From: Hyphomicrobiales bacterium | GTDB taxonomy: Bacteria; Pseudomonadota; Alphaproteobacteria; Rhizobiales; Rhizobiaceae | Length of the DNA: 64,000 nt | Assembly (NCBI GenBank): GCA_900472485.1 | Contig: UCII01000039.1 | Location: 1-64,000 of the forward strand | Reading direction: 5' to 3' | Shown here: positions 26,704 to 36,700 of the stretch, one piece after another | Layout: every line of letters starts with the position of its first letter | How positions within the stretch are numbered: position 1 is the first letter of the stretch | The notes under the pieces: generated by a model | The model's input: only the letters and a program-made list of their open reading frames with translations | What the model was told of the DNA's origin: nothing | The model's database searches: none | Translations under genes and position numbers: made by a program

Positions 26704-27696
26704 ATGGGCGATAAATTCAATGGAGTGAAACTGCCGGAGCGGACGGTGCCGTTTCCGGCTTCGATAAGCGAGGCCGCACAGGAGGCGCTGCGTCGGGCCG
26801 TCGGCGCAGACGGCATCCCCTTGAATGCGCTGCATGTCATGCCCGATGTAAGCGATTTCGATGGCTGGATGAAGCTGAAGGCCTTTGCCGATGTCTACTA
26901 TCAAGCCGCAGCGGAAAGAATGGCGGCACAGGCGCGCGCCAGCGTGCAGACGGTGCAGATCGAGAAGGCCTGCGTCCATATCGCGACGCCGGATGGCGCT
27001 TTCCCGGAAGAGTACGCGTACATCGATCTTCACGGCGGCGCGCTGGTCGTCGGCGGCGGAGCCGCTTGCCGCGCGGGAGCGCAGAGCCAGGCCGACCAGC
27101 ATGGCATCCGCTGCTACGCCATAGACTACCGGATGCCGCCGGAGCATCCCTATCCTGCGGCACTCGATGATTGCATGGCGGTCTATCGTCATCTGTTGAG
27201 GCAATATAGGCCGGAAAACATCATTATCGGTGGACGTTCGGCTGGCGGCAACCTTGCGGCCGCCGTGACATTGCGTGCCCGCGATGAACGCTTGCCTCTG
27301 CCCGCCGCGCTGGTTCTTCTCTCGCCCGAACTGGATCTCACGGAGTCGGGAGATAGCTTTCAGGTCAATCGGCTCGTCGATGTCGTGCTGCCGGGATCGC
27401 TCATGCCGAACAATTTGCTCTATGCCAAAGGTGCGGATCTCACCCATCCCTATCTTTCGCCGCTCTTCGGCGATTTTTCCAAGGGCTTTCCGCCGACATT
27501 TCTGCAGAGCGGCACGCGGGACCTGTTTTTGTCCAATGCCGTGCGCATGCACCGCCTCCTGCGTCGCGCAGAAATTCCCGTCGAGCTCCACGTCTTCGAA
27601 GCCATGCCGCATGGCTGCTTCATGGGGGCGCCGGAGGATCGCGAACTGATCGAGGAAATCACGCGTTTCGTGAAGCGGAGCTTTGATCGAGTCTAA
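26704..27696 (+). CDS. Alpha/beta hydrolase, HSL-like esterase
   Basis: 330 residues of the hormone-sensitive-lipase-like alpha/beta hydrolase group. The oxyanion region reads IDLHGGALVVGGG, the nucleophile elbow GGRSAGGNLAAA (G-x-S-x-G), with Asp in SGTRDLFLSN and His in AMPHGCFMG completing a likely triad. The nucleophile elbow has Arg before Ser where Asp is common. It probably hydrolyses a short ester. It follows the M20 gene on the same strand; the two may act on one conjugate, which is an inference. GAGAGGC precedes the start. Confidence 0.82.
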   Translation: MGDKFNGVKLPERTVPFPASISEAAQEALRRAVGADGIPLNALHVMPDVSDFDGWMKLKAFADVYYQAAAERMAAQARASVQTVQIEKACVHIATPDGAFPEEYAYIDLHGGALVVGGGAACRAGAQSQADQHGIRCYAIDYRMPPEHPYPAALDDCMAVYRHLLRQYRPENIIIGGRSAGGNLAAAVTLRARDERLPLPAALVLLSPELDLTESGDSFQVNRLVDVVLPGSLMPNNLLYAKGADLTHPYLSPLFGDFSKGFPPTFLQSGTRDLFLSNAVRMHRLLRRAEIPVELHVFEAMPHGCFMGAPEDRELIEEITRFVKRSFDRV

Positions 27697-27745
27697 CGGG
27701 CATAGGAGGCAGGCAGCGATGATCTTCGTTCCGGAGCAAAATGCC

Positions 27746-27849
27746 TAGAGCCTTTCCGCTTTTTTTGAACCGCGAAAAAGCTCTACCCCTTTGTTTTTAC
27801 GCAATTCCGGACGGAAAGCAGCTATGCATTTCTCCTGGAATTGCTCTAG
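27746..27849. repeat. RIME-like palindromic repeat, copy 2 (full element)
   Basis: About 104 bases with two inverted repeats: TAGAGC at 27746 with GCTCTA, and GCAATTCCGGACGGAAA with TTCTCCTGGAATTGC. The layout and length fit the RIME1 class. It overlaps the last few bases of the nucleoside hydrolase gene. Confidence 0.7.
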
Positions 27850-28769
27850 CGGCCGGCTTCCCGCATCAGCGCATCGAAGATGATCTGGCGTGCCCTTTCC
27901 GCGTCGATCTCGGCGGCGAAATGCGCATTGAATTGCCCATGCGAGGCCCGCGTTTCGACCACGGTGCGTCCGCGCGTATGCTGCCCCTGCAACTCCGCAT
28001 CGATCCGGGCATGCCGTAGGGCGGCGATGTCAGGTTCGACGAAAATGGCTGCCGCTGTTGGATCGTAGATCGCCATGGCCGGTCTGCCGCGGCTGACGGC
28101 GATGTTGATGTAGCCTTCCAGCAGGTCTGCGAGCAGCTGTGCCTTTTCTCCGGCCATCTTCCGGATATGGGCGACATCTTCCGGCCAGGCCAGCACCTTG
28201 CGGCAGATATCGAGATCGACCATGCGCAATGGCAGGCCGTGGGCAAGGACGATCGCAACCGCCTCCGGATCGGCAAACGCATTGAATTCCGCCGAGGCCG
28301 TGTGATTGCCCGCCATGATGCCGCCACCCATCCAGGTCAGCTCGTCGATGCGGGCGGCGAGATCCGGCCGTGCCAGCGCCAGCGCTGCGATGTTCGTGAG
28401 CGGCCCCAGCGCCAGGATGCGCTTCGGGCTGTTGTCGTCGGAAAGCCAGTCGCAGAGTGCGGTAAAAGCATCGCTCGCCGCAAGCGGGTTGGCTGGCGGC
28501 AGGCTTCTGCCCGCAGTGGGAATACCGGTCTGGCCGAGAATGCTCTGTGCCGTTTCCAGCTTGCAAAGCACGGGCAGCTCACGTCCGGTATGGATCGGAA
28601 ACGTCCAGCTGAAGACCGCAGCCGCGCTTGCGGCATTGGCCTGGACATGAGACAGCGGCGCATTGCCGCTGACAAGTGAAACGCCGTCGATGACAAGATC
28701 CGAATGCGCGACCACCAGGATGGCGGCGATGTCATCGAATCCCATATCGGTATCGATCCAGATTCCCAT
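27846..28769 (-). CDS. Nucleoside hydrolase (IUNH family)
   Basis: 307 residues. The calcium-binding motif appears as WIDTDMGFDD at residues 4-13 (family D-x-D-x-x-x-D-D), followed by GPLTNIAALAL, TWMGGGIM, EFNAFADPEAV and a terminal YDPTAAAIF. These enzymes split ribonucleosides into base and ribose in the cytoplasm. It lies 132 bases downstream of an M20 peptidase gene on the same strand. Purine or pyrimidine preference cannot be read. Its possible link with the deaminase-like enzyme at 3.9 kb is only thematic. Confidence 0.88.
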   Translation of the reverse strand: MGIWIDTDMGFDDIAAILVVAHSDLVIDGVSLVSGNAPLSHVQANAASAAAVFSWTFPIHTGRELPVLCKLETAQSILGQTGIPTAGRSLPPANPLAASDAFTALCDWLSDDNSPKRILALGPLTNIAALALARPDLAARIDELTWMGGGIMAGNHTASAEFNAFADPEAVAIVLAHGLPLRMVDLDICRKVLAWPEDVAHIRKMAGEKAQLLADLLEGYINIAVSRGRPAMAIYDPTAAAIFVEPDIAALRHARIDAELQGQHTRGRTVVETRASHGQFNAHFAAEIDAERARQIIFDALMREAGR

Positions 28770-28901
28770 GTCTTATCTCATCGGCGGGTATGAATTGACG
28801 CGACGGCCGTCTCGGCCCGTCGCTTCGGATGACGGCATCCCCTTGCCATCCGGTGGGGATGGTCGCGGGCGCGCACAAGGACGCGCACACCCGCGGATGG
28901 C

Positions 28902-30290
28902 TTAGCCGGCGAGCGCGTCGAGCACGCGGACCCAGGAGCGGATGCCCTTGTGATAGGAGCGCAGCTCGTATTTCTCGTTCGGCGAGTGGATGCGGTCGTC
29001 GGAGAGGCCGAAGCCGATCAGCAGCGATTCCATACCGAGCATCTTCTGGAAATCGCCGACGATCGGGATCGATCCGCCCATGCCGATGACGATGGCGGGC
29101 TTCGGCCATTCGTTGGAGAGCGCCGTCTTCGCCTTGGTCAGGGCCGGTGAATCATAGGAAAGCTGAATGGCCGGCGAGCCGCCATGCTCGTGGAATTCCA
29201 CCGAGCAATCCCCAGGGATCTTGGAGCGCACATAGGCGCGGAAGCTCTCGCGGATCGCTGCCGGGTTCTGCTGGCCGACGAGGCGGAAGGAAACCTTCGC
29301 CGATGCCTTGGCCGCGATCACGGTCTTGAAGCCGGCGCCTGTATAGCCGCCTGTAATTCCGTTCACCTCGGCCGTCGGCCGCGCCCAGGTGAGTTCCATC
29401 ACAGAACGGCCCTTTTCGCCCGACGGGATCGAGAGACCGATTTCGCCGAGGAATTTTTCGGCCGTCAATCCGAGCGTTTCCCAGGAAGCCTTGATGTTGG
29501 CGGGTGTTTCCTCCACACCATCGTAGAAGCCGGCAAGCGTTATGCGCCCCGTCTCGTCATGCAGGCCGGCGAGGATATCGGTGAGGATATGGATTGGGTT
29601 GGCGGCAGCACCGCCATAGATGCCGGAGTGCAGGTCGCGGTCGGCTGCGGTGATGACGATTTCCTCACCGACAAGTCCGCGCAAGCCGGCAGAGATTGCT
29701 GGCGTATCGCCATCCCACATGCCGGTATCGCAGACGAGGGCGAAATCCGCCTTCAGCTCGGCGGCATTGGCTTCGAGGAAGGGCTTGAGAGAGGGCGAGC
29801 CGGATTCCTCTTCGCCTTCGAAGAGAATGGTGATGCGCACGGGCAGGGCGCCCCTCGTTTCCTTATAGGCACGCACAGCCTCGACGAAAGTCATGAGCTG
29901 GCCCTTGTCGTCGGACGTGCCTCGGCCGACGAGAATCTTTCGGCCATTGCCCAGGTCTTTAATCGCCGGGGCGAAGGGATCGCTTTCCCAAAGTTCGATC
30001 GGATCGACCGGCTGCACGTCGTAGTGGCCGTAGAACAGCACATGCGGAGCACCTGCGCTGCCGGCATCGTGATGGGCGACCACCATCGGATGGCCGGGCG
30101 TGTCGCGCACGGAAGCCTTGAAACCGAGCGAATTCAGGTACACGACCAGCCATTCCGCCGCCTTGCGGCATTCCGCCTTGTAGTCCGGGTCGGTCGAGAT
30201 GGACTTGATGCGCAGCAGCTCGAACAGGTTGTCGAGGCTGGAAGGGAGGTTCTGATCGGCGCGGTCGAGAACGGGCGATAGATCGGTCAT
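28902..30290 (-). CDS. M20 family dipeptidase
   Basis: 462 residues of the M20 (CPG2/DapE/CNDP-like) metallopeptidase family. Zinc-site motifs are FYGHYDVQPVDP, GRGTSDDKGQ, LFEGEEESGSPSL, VCDTGMW, and a late GFGLSDDRIHSPNEKY. The length and these motifs match cytosolic nonspecific dipeptidase-like members, which cleave dipeptides or beta-alanyl peptides. The start has GGAGT upstream. Possibly co-transcribed with the nucleoside hydrolase. Confidence 0.9.
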   Translation of the reverse strand: MTDLSPVLDRADQNLPSSLDNLFELLRIKSISTDPDYKAECRKAAEWLVVYLNSLGFKASVRDTPGHPMVVAHHDAGSAGAPHVLFYGHYDVQPVDPIELWESDPFAPAIKDLGNGRKILVGRGTSDDKGQLMTFVEAVRAYKETRGALPVRITILFEGEEESGSPSLKPFLEANAAELKADFALVCDTGMWDGDTPAISAGLRGLVGEEIVITAADRDLHSGIYGGAAANPIHILTDILAGLHDETGRITLAGFYDGVEETPANIKASWETLGLTAEKFLGEIGLSIPSGEKGRSVMELTWARPTAEVNGITGGYTGAGFKTVIAAKASAKVSFRLVGQQNPAAIRESFRAYVRSKIPGDCSVEFHEHGGSPAIQLSYDSPALTKAKTALSNEWPKPAIVIGMGGSIPIVGDFQKMLGMESLLIGFGLSDDRIHSPNEKYELRSYHKGIRSWVRVLDALAG

Positions 30291-30489
30291 ATCCGACTCC
30301 TTACATGAGATTTGGATGGACGATAGACCAAAGCCCGGCAGGTTTCGAGGCGTTAAAACCGAAAATTTACCGTAGCTTGCGCCTTTCGATCGGGGCTCGC
30401 TCTTATGTGATTAGTTGCGTATGTAGTTTACAAGTTTTTTAGATTATTAGAAATAACGTCAATCCAGAAGCGTATTCTGGAGACGCGTA

Positions 30490-32832
30490 ATGTTTTCAGT
30501 GATTGCATGTATTCGTGACGATCATGACTTCAGGCTTATTGTTGTAGCGGCGGTCATCTGCCTTATCGGCAGCCTTGCCACCATGCTCCTTTTTTCGCGT
30601 GCGCAGGAATGCCAGTCGCATCAGCGTCGCTACTGGATTGTTGCCGCAGCCTTTGCCAGCGGTGTCGGCATCTGGGCAACGCATTTCATCGCCATGCTCG
30701 CCTATCGGAGCAATCTTCCGATCTCCTATGGTGTTTCCCTGACCGTGCTTTCGGTGGTTCTTGCCATCGTCGGCTCATGGCTTGCCATTGCCGTTGCCTT
30801 TGAATGGGATAATCGCGTTTCGTTTGCGGTCGGCGGCATGCTGATGGCGTTTGGAATAGCCGCCATGCACTTCACGGGCATGCAGGCCATCGAAGCCTCG
30901 GCAGAGCTCTCCTTCGATATACCGCGCGTCGTCGCTTCAGTCGCCATCGGTGGCGTCTTCTCCTCGCTGGCTTTCCTACTGTTTCGCAGCCTTCATGGCT
31001 TCAGGCGCATCATGGCAGGCGCTCTTCTTCTGCTGCTTGCGATTTGCTCCCTGCATTTCACCGCGATGAGCGGCGTCACGCTGACGCCCGAAGTGGGCAT
31101 GCCGGGTGCTGCCCTCGCCATGGATCGAAGCATTCTTGCTGGCATCGTCATGGCTGCCGCGATGGGTCTGATTCTCATCGCTCTTGGCGCCATCTTCGTC
31201 GATCGTCATTTGACCGACCTCCGGGGCTTCGCCAATGCTTCGCTGGAAGGGTTGCTCATCGTCCGTGACGGCCGGGTGATCGACGCGAACGAGCGGTTCT
31301 TCGCCATTTCCGGCTGGTCGGCGCAGCAGGTGATCGGTGTCGCACCGGATGTCTTTCTGAGCATCGATATGGATATCCATGCCGAAGCAGCCATTCCGCT
31401 GGAAACGACGCTGTCGGGGTGCGATGGCAAGGCGATCCCCGTCGAGACCGTGCGGCGCTCCATCACCTATCGCGGCCACGAATGCAGCGTGCTTGTCGTG
31501 CGCGACCTGACCGAGCGCCGCCAGGCGCAGCAGATGATCGAGCATCTGGCGCATCATGATATATTGACGGATCTGCCGAATCGCTCGCTGTTCGACCAGC
31601 GCATGCGCCAGGCACTGCAGATGGTGAACCGCAGGGGCGGCGAAGTCGCGATCTTCTGCCTGGACCTCGACCGCTTCAAGGCGATCAATGACGTCTTCGG
31701 CCACGCCGAAGGAGACCGTATCCTCTGCAAGGTCGCCGGCATTCTGCAGCGCGCGATCGAGGATGGCGATACGGTGGCAAGGCTTGGCGGCGACGAGTTC
31801 GCCATCATCCAGCCGAAGCGCCGGCAGCCCGAGGGGGCCACGCGTCTTGCCGAACGCATTCTGGCCGAATTCGGCATGGAAATGGACACGGCACGCGATC
31901 CGACGGCCGTCGGCGTCAGCATCGGCATAGCCATCTACCCGCGCGACGGCACGAGCGCCGAGCAGCTTTACGCCAATGCGGATATGGCGCTCTATCGCGC
32001 CAAGCATGCGGGCCGAGGCCATGCCTGTTTCTTCGATGCGGAAATGGACAAGGCCGTGCGCACGCGCCGCCAGCTCGAGAACGACCTGCGCCAGGCCATT
32101 CTCCGCCGGCAGCTCTTTCTGGAATATCAGCCGATCTATGATGTCGGCAGCGACAGCGTCAGCGGCTATGAGGCATTGTTGCGCTGGGCACATCCGGATC
32201 GCGGCGTGATCGATCCGGAGACGTTTATTCCCATTGCCGAGGAAAGCGGATCGATTGTCGCGATCGGCGAATGGGTGCTGCAGCAGGCATGCCAGGAGGC
32301 GACGCGCTGGAGCGAGCCCGCGAATGTCGCGGTCAACCTCTCGCCGCTGCAATTCATGATCCCGACCCTTTACGACCAGATCGAACGGATCCTGCGCAAA
32401 ACCGGCCTCGATCCGCAGCGCCTTGAACTGGAGATCACAGAGGCGGCTCTGATGCGCGAGCGCACGACTGTCATCGCGACCCTGCAGCGGCTGCATCGCC
32501 TCGGTGTGCGCGTGGTCATGGATGATTTCGGCACCGGCTTTTCCTCGCTCAGCAATCTGCGCGCCTTCCCCTTCGACAAGATCAAGGTCGACCGCAGCTT
32601 CACCGGCGCCCTCGAACACGATCCGGCAGCCCGCTCGATCGTCCGCGCCATCATCGGTCTCGGCCACAGCCTGAACATGCCTGTCGTTACGGAAGGTGTG
32701 GAAACGGAAACCCAACGCCGCATCGTCATCGAGGAAGGCTGCGCCCAGCTTCAGGGAATATTTTTCGGTAGGCCGGATGTCGGACCCAGCCAATACCAAG
32801 CGGCGCTGGATAAGGTGGTCGGGCGGGGCTAG
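30490..32832 (+). CDS. MHYT-PAS-GGDEF-EAL membrane signalling protein
   Basis: 780 residues. Residues 1-235 form a seven-helix MHYT sensor with three repeats reading THFIAM, MHFTGM and LHFTAM, a domain proposed to bind copper and sense oxygen, CO or NO. A PAS segment follows (about 245-340). GGDEF is intact near residue 433, but the inhibitory I-site has Glu-Asp-Gly-Asp in place of Arg-x-x-Asp. The EAL domain is intact (YEALLRW near 559, VNLSPLQF, EITEAAL, MDDFGTGFSS, IKVDRSF, VTEGVETE). It may make or break down c-di-GMP; which dominates is unknown. Monocistronic by context. Confidence 0.9.
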   Translation: MFSVIACIRDDHDFRLIVVAAVICLIGSLATMLLFSRAQECQSHQRRYWIVAAAFASGVGIWATHFIAMLAYRSNLPISYGVSLTVLSVVLAIVGSWLAIAVAFEWDNRVSFAVGGMLMAFGIAAMHFTGMQAIEASAELSFDIPRVVASVAIGGVFSSLAFLLFRSLHGFRRIMAGALLLLLAICSLHFTAMSGVTLTPEVGMPGAALAMDRSILAGIVMAAAMGLILIALGAIFVDRHLTDLRGFANASLEGLLIVRDGRVIDANERFFAISGWSAQQVIGVAPDVFLSIDMDIHAEAAIPLETTLSGCDGKAIPVETVRRSITYRGHECSVLVVRDLTERRQAQQMIEHLAHHDILTDLPNRSLFDQRMRQALQMVNRRGGEVAIFCLDLDRFKAINDVFGHAEGDRILCKVAGILQRAIEDGDTVARLGGDEFAIIQPKRRQPEGATRLAERILAEFGMEMDTARDPTAVGVSIGIAIYPRDGTSAEQLYANADMALYRAKHAGRGHACFFDAEMDKAVRTRRQLENDLRQAILRRQLFLEYQPIYDVGSDSVSGYEALLRWAHPDRGVIDPETFIPIAEESGSIVAIGEWVLQQACQEATRWSEPANVAVNLSPLQFMIPTLYDQIERILRKTGLDPQRLELEITEAALMRERTTVIATLQRLHRLGVRVVMDDFGTGFSSLSNLRAFPFDKIKVDRSFTGALEHDPAARSIVRAIIGLGHSLNMPVVTEGVETETQRRIVIEEGCAQLQGIFFGRPDVGPSQYQAALDKVVGRG

Positions 32833-32865
32833 GCGTTTGCCGCTTTGAAGGGTGCAGCCCTTTCA

Positions 32866-32914
32866 TGCAATCCCAGGCAGAAAACCGCTGTGCTATTCCC
32901 TGGAGTTGCGCTAG
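32866..32914. repeat. RIME-like palindromic repeat, copy 3 (half element)
   Basis: GCAATCCCAGGCAG on the left pairs with CTGGAGTTGC on the right around CAGAAAACCGC. It overlaps the last bases of the MarR gene and lies between convergent genes. Confidence 0.55.
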
Positions 32915-33360
32915 AGCTGCCTGGCATTCTCCAGCACGCGCCGGATATATTCCAGCAGCAGTTCGCGCTCGAACTGACGAAAGTCTTTGAGGAGATACGT
33001 GTCCGCAGCCATGGCGGCCTCGATCGCTTCCGCCTGCATCGCTGCGGCCTTGTTCGTCAGGAAGACCAGTTGCGCCCGCTTGTCCGAAGGATGCGGGCGG
33101 CGCTCCACCAATCCGTCCCGCTCCATGCGCGACAGCGTATTGGCCATCGTCGCCTGTTCGATATCGACCCTCTCGAGCAGCTGTTTCTGCGTGAGCCCAT
33201 CTTCGGACCACAGTTCCAGCAGGATCGGAAACTGGCCGGGGGAAAAGCCGAGCTTCGCCGCGCGTTGCTGTAGCGAGCGAGCGAATCCCTTCGCCATCTG
33301 ACTGGCAAGGTAGGCGGCGGAGTCCATCCGATTAAATCCCATGATTGCAAATATGCCCAT
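32911..33360 (-). CDS. MarR-family transcriptional regulator
   Basis: 149 residues with a winged helix-turn-helix typical of MarR: FPILLELWSEDGLTQKQLLERV, then QATMANTLSRMERDGLVERR and the wing HPSDKRAQLVFLT. Ligand and targets are unknown. It lies between the GGDEF-EAL gene (convergent) and the small RNA/polA region. Several in-frame ATGs near the start (33360, 33342, 33327) leave the N terminus uncertain by up to 11 residues. Confidence 0.88.
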   Translation of the reverse strand: MGIFAIMGFNRMDSAAYLASQMAKGFARSLQQRAAKLGFSPGQFPILLELWSEDGLTQKQLLERVDIEQATMANTLSRMERDGLVERRPHPSDKRAQLVFLTNKAAAMQAEAIEAAMAADTYLLKDFRQFERELLLEYIRRVLENARQL

Positions 33361-33462
33361 AATTCAAGAGTAAGACAATCAGCAATTCTTCGGGTAGATC
33401 CCCTCTGAAATAAGCAACTCCGGCGAATTTTTTCACATCCAAAGATTGTATTTTTTTACATG

Positions 33463-33606
33463 AAAAAGCCGCCATGGCCTGGAGGGGGCGCCATGGCGGC
33501 TCGTGAAAGAGGGACAAAGGCCCGGAGAGGGGATAGGCCTTTGTCCTAGTCTGACATGGCGGGGGACAGGCCGGTTGTCAGACCCGCGGCGTATCAATCG
33601 CCGGTG
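33463..33606 (-). ncRNA. Three-hairpin small RNA, probably alpha-r7 (Smr7C) family
   Basis: On the minus strand, three stem-loops follow one another: GTCTGACA/TGTCAGAC (33549-33583), GGACAAAGGCC/GGCCTTTGTCC (33512-33546) and GCCGCCATGGC/GCCATGGCGGC (33468-33500). The last is followed by TTTTT, a proper terminator. A candidate promoter is CTTGAA (33636-33641) and TCAAAT (33613-33618) with a 17-base spacer. The predicted length of about 144 bases and the position between marR and polA fit the trans-acting alpha-r7 sRNA of rhizobia as I recall it. No protein-coding frame explains the structure. Confidence 0.75.
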
Positions 33607-33766
33607 AGTATGATTTGAGGTTTCGAATGTGGTTTTTCAAGGGAATGCGCAGATTAGATTGATTAAAACTTAGTAACGTTTCGGTGAGAGATTTCGCTCT
33701 TTCCACAGGCTGCAAAAGCAGAAGTTTATATGGACGTTGGAGATGCGCCACGCTATCCATGCTTCC

Positions 33767-36700
33767 ATGAAAAAAGGTGATCATCTTTTCCTCGTCGACG
33801 GCTCCGGTTTCATTTTCCGGGCCTTTCACGCCCTGCCGCCGCTGACGCGAAAGTCCGACGGGTTGCCTGTCGGTGCGGTCTCCGGCTTCTGCAACATGCT
33901 GTGGAAGCTGCTGACCTCGGCGCGCGATACCTCCGTGGGCGTGACGCCGACGCATTTCGCCGTGATCTTCGACTATTCCTCGAAGACCTTCCGCAAGGAC
34001 ATCTTCCCGGAATACAAGGCCAACCGTTCGGCGCCGCCGGAAGAGCTGATTCCGCAGTTCGGCCTCATCCGTGAAGCGACGCGCGCTTTCAACCTGCCTT
34101 GCATCGAGACCGACGGCTTCGAGGCAGACGACATCATCGCTACCTATGCCCGTCAGGCCGAGGCGGCCGGCGCCGATGTGACGATCATCTCGTCCGACAA
34201 GGATTTGATGCAGCTCGTCACGCCGATGGTCCATATGTATGACAGCATGAAGGACAAGCAGATCGGCATTCCCGACGTCGTCGAGAAGTGGGGCGTGCCG
34301 CCGGACAAGATGATCGACCTACAAGCGATGACCGGTGACTCGATCGACAACGTCCCGGGCATTCCCGGCATCGGTCCGAAGACAGCCGCGCAGCTTCTGG
34401 AAGAGTTCGGCGATCTCGACACGCTGCTTGCCCGCGCCGGCGAGATCAAGCAGCAGAAACGCCGCGAAAACATCATCGCCAATGCCGAGCTTGCCCGCAT
34501 TTCCCGCCAGTTGGTGACGCTGAGGACCGATGTGCCGCTGGAGCTTGAGCTCGATGCGCTGGTGCTCGATCCGCAGGATGGCCCGAAGCTGATCGGCTTC
34601 CTGAAGACCATGGAATTCACGACCCTGACGCGGCGCGTGGCGGAAGCCTGCGACTGCGACGCGGCGGCGATCGAGCCTTCCGTCGTCAAGATCGAATGGG
34701 GCGAGAGCGCCCATGGACCCGATCTCGATGTCGGCGAGAATGTCGATCTCGTCGCCGGCAGCACGGTCGAGGCCGAAGGGGCATCGGTTCCGGCGCCGTC
34801 GGCCAAGGCGCGTCTGGCTTTGGATGGCACCACAGAGCCCGAGGATCTCGCCAAGGCGCGCGCCGCAAGTTTTGCGAGCGCGCCGGTCGATCATTCGAAA
34901 TATGTGACCATCCGCGATATAGCAACGCTCGACCAATGGATCGCGGATGCGCGCGAAACCGGTATCGTCGCCTTCGACACGGAAACGACGTCGCTCGATG
35001 CCATGCAGGCCGAAATCGTCGGCTTCTCGATGGCGATCGCCGACAATCGTGATGATCCGACTGGCGCGTCCATCCGCGCCGCCTATGTTCCACTCGGTCA
35101 CAAGACCGGTGTCGGCGATCTGCTGGGCGGCGGCCTGGCCGACAATCAGATTCCGCTTCGCGATGCACTGCCGCGCCTGAAGGATCTGCTGGAGGATGCC
35201 TCCATTCTGAAAATCGCGCAGAACCTGAAATACGACTATCTGCTGATGAAGCGCTACGGCATCGAAACGCGGTCCTTCGACGACACGATGCTGCTGTCCT
35301 ACGTGCTCGATGGCGGCGCCAACGCCACGCACGGCATGGACAGCCTCTCCGAGCGCTGGCTCGGCCACAAGCCGATCGCCTATAAGGACGTCGCCGGCAG
35401 CGGCAAATCCAACGTCACCTTCGATCTCGTCGATATCGACCGCGCAACCGCTTATGCCGCCGAGGATGCAGATGTGACGCTGCGTCTCTGGTTGGTGCTG
35501 AAACCACGACTTGCAGCGGAAAAACTTTCAGTCGTCTACGAAAGGTTGGAAAGGCCGCTCGTGCCGGTGCTTGCCCATATGGAGGAGCGCGGCATTACCA
35601 TCGACCGGCAGATCCTTTCTCGCCTTTCCGGCGAGCTGGCGCAGGGCGCCGCCGCTCTCGAAGACGAGATCTACAATCTGGCCGGCGAGCGCTTCAATAT
35701 CGGCTCGCCGAAGCAGCTCGGCGATATCCTTTTCGGCAAGATGGGATTGGCCGGCGGCAGCAAGACCAAGACGGGGCAATGGTCGACCTCGGCGCAGGTG
35801 CTGGAGGATCTGGCGGCGGCCGGCTTCGAGCTGCCGCGCAAGATCGTCGACTGGCGCCAGCTGACCAAGCTGAAATCCACCTATACGGATGCGCTGCCGA
35901 GCTATGTCCATCCCGAGACGAAGCGCGTCCATACCTCCTATTCGCTGGCCTCGACCACGACGGGGCGTCTCTCCTCCTCCGAGCCCAACTTGCAGAATAT
36001 TCCGGTGCGCACGGCGGAAGGCCGCAAGATCCGCACGGCCTTCATTTCGACGCCGGGCCACAAGCTCGTCTCCGCCGATTACAGCCAAATCGAACTGCGC
36101 GTGCTGGCGCATGTCGCCAACATCCCGCAGCTCAAGCAGGCATTCGAGGACGGCATCGACATTCACGCCATGACGGCATCGGAAATGTTCGGCGTGCCGG
36201 TGGATGGCATGCCGAGCGAAGTGCGTCGCCGCGCCAAGGCGATCAACTTCGGCATCATCTACGGCATCTCCGCCTTCGGCCTCGCCAACCAGCTCTCGAT
36301 CGAGCGCTCGGAAGCCGGCGACTACATCAAGAAGTATTTCGAGCGCTTTCCGGGTATTCGCGATTACATGGAAGGCGCCAAGCAGGCCGCGCGCGACAAG
36401 GGCTATGTCGAGACGATCTTCGGCCGTCGCATCCACTTCCCGGAAATCCGCTCGTCCAATCCCTCTGTCCGGGCCTTCAACGAACGCGCTTCGATCAATG
36501 CGCCGATCCAGGGTTCGGCCGCTGACGTCATCCGCCGCGCCATGATCAAGATGGAGCCGGCGCTGGCTTCGGCTGGCCTGGGCGATCGCGTCCGCATGCT
36601 CCTGCAGGTGCATGATGAACTGATCTTCGAAGTCGAGGATGCCGATGTCGAGCGCACGACGCCGATCATCGTCTCGGTCATGGAAAACGCAGCCATGCCG

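Noticed and set aside
30976..32799. 607-codon frame opposite the GGDEF-EAL gene
   Set aside because: Same antisense artefact; composition is unlike a real protein and the sense gene has all domain motifs.
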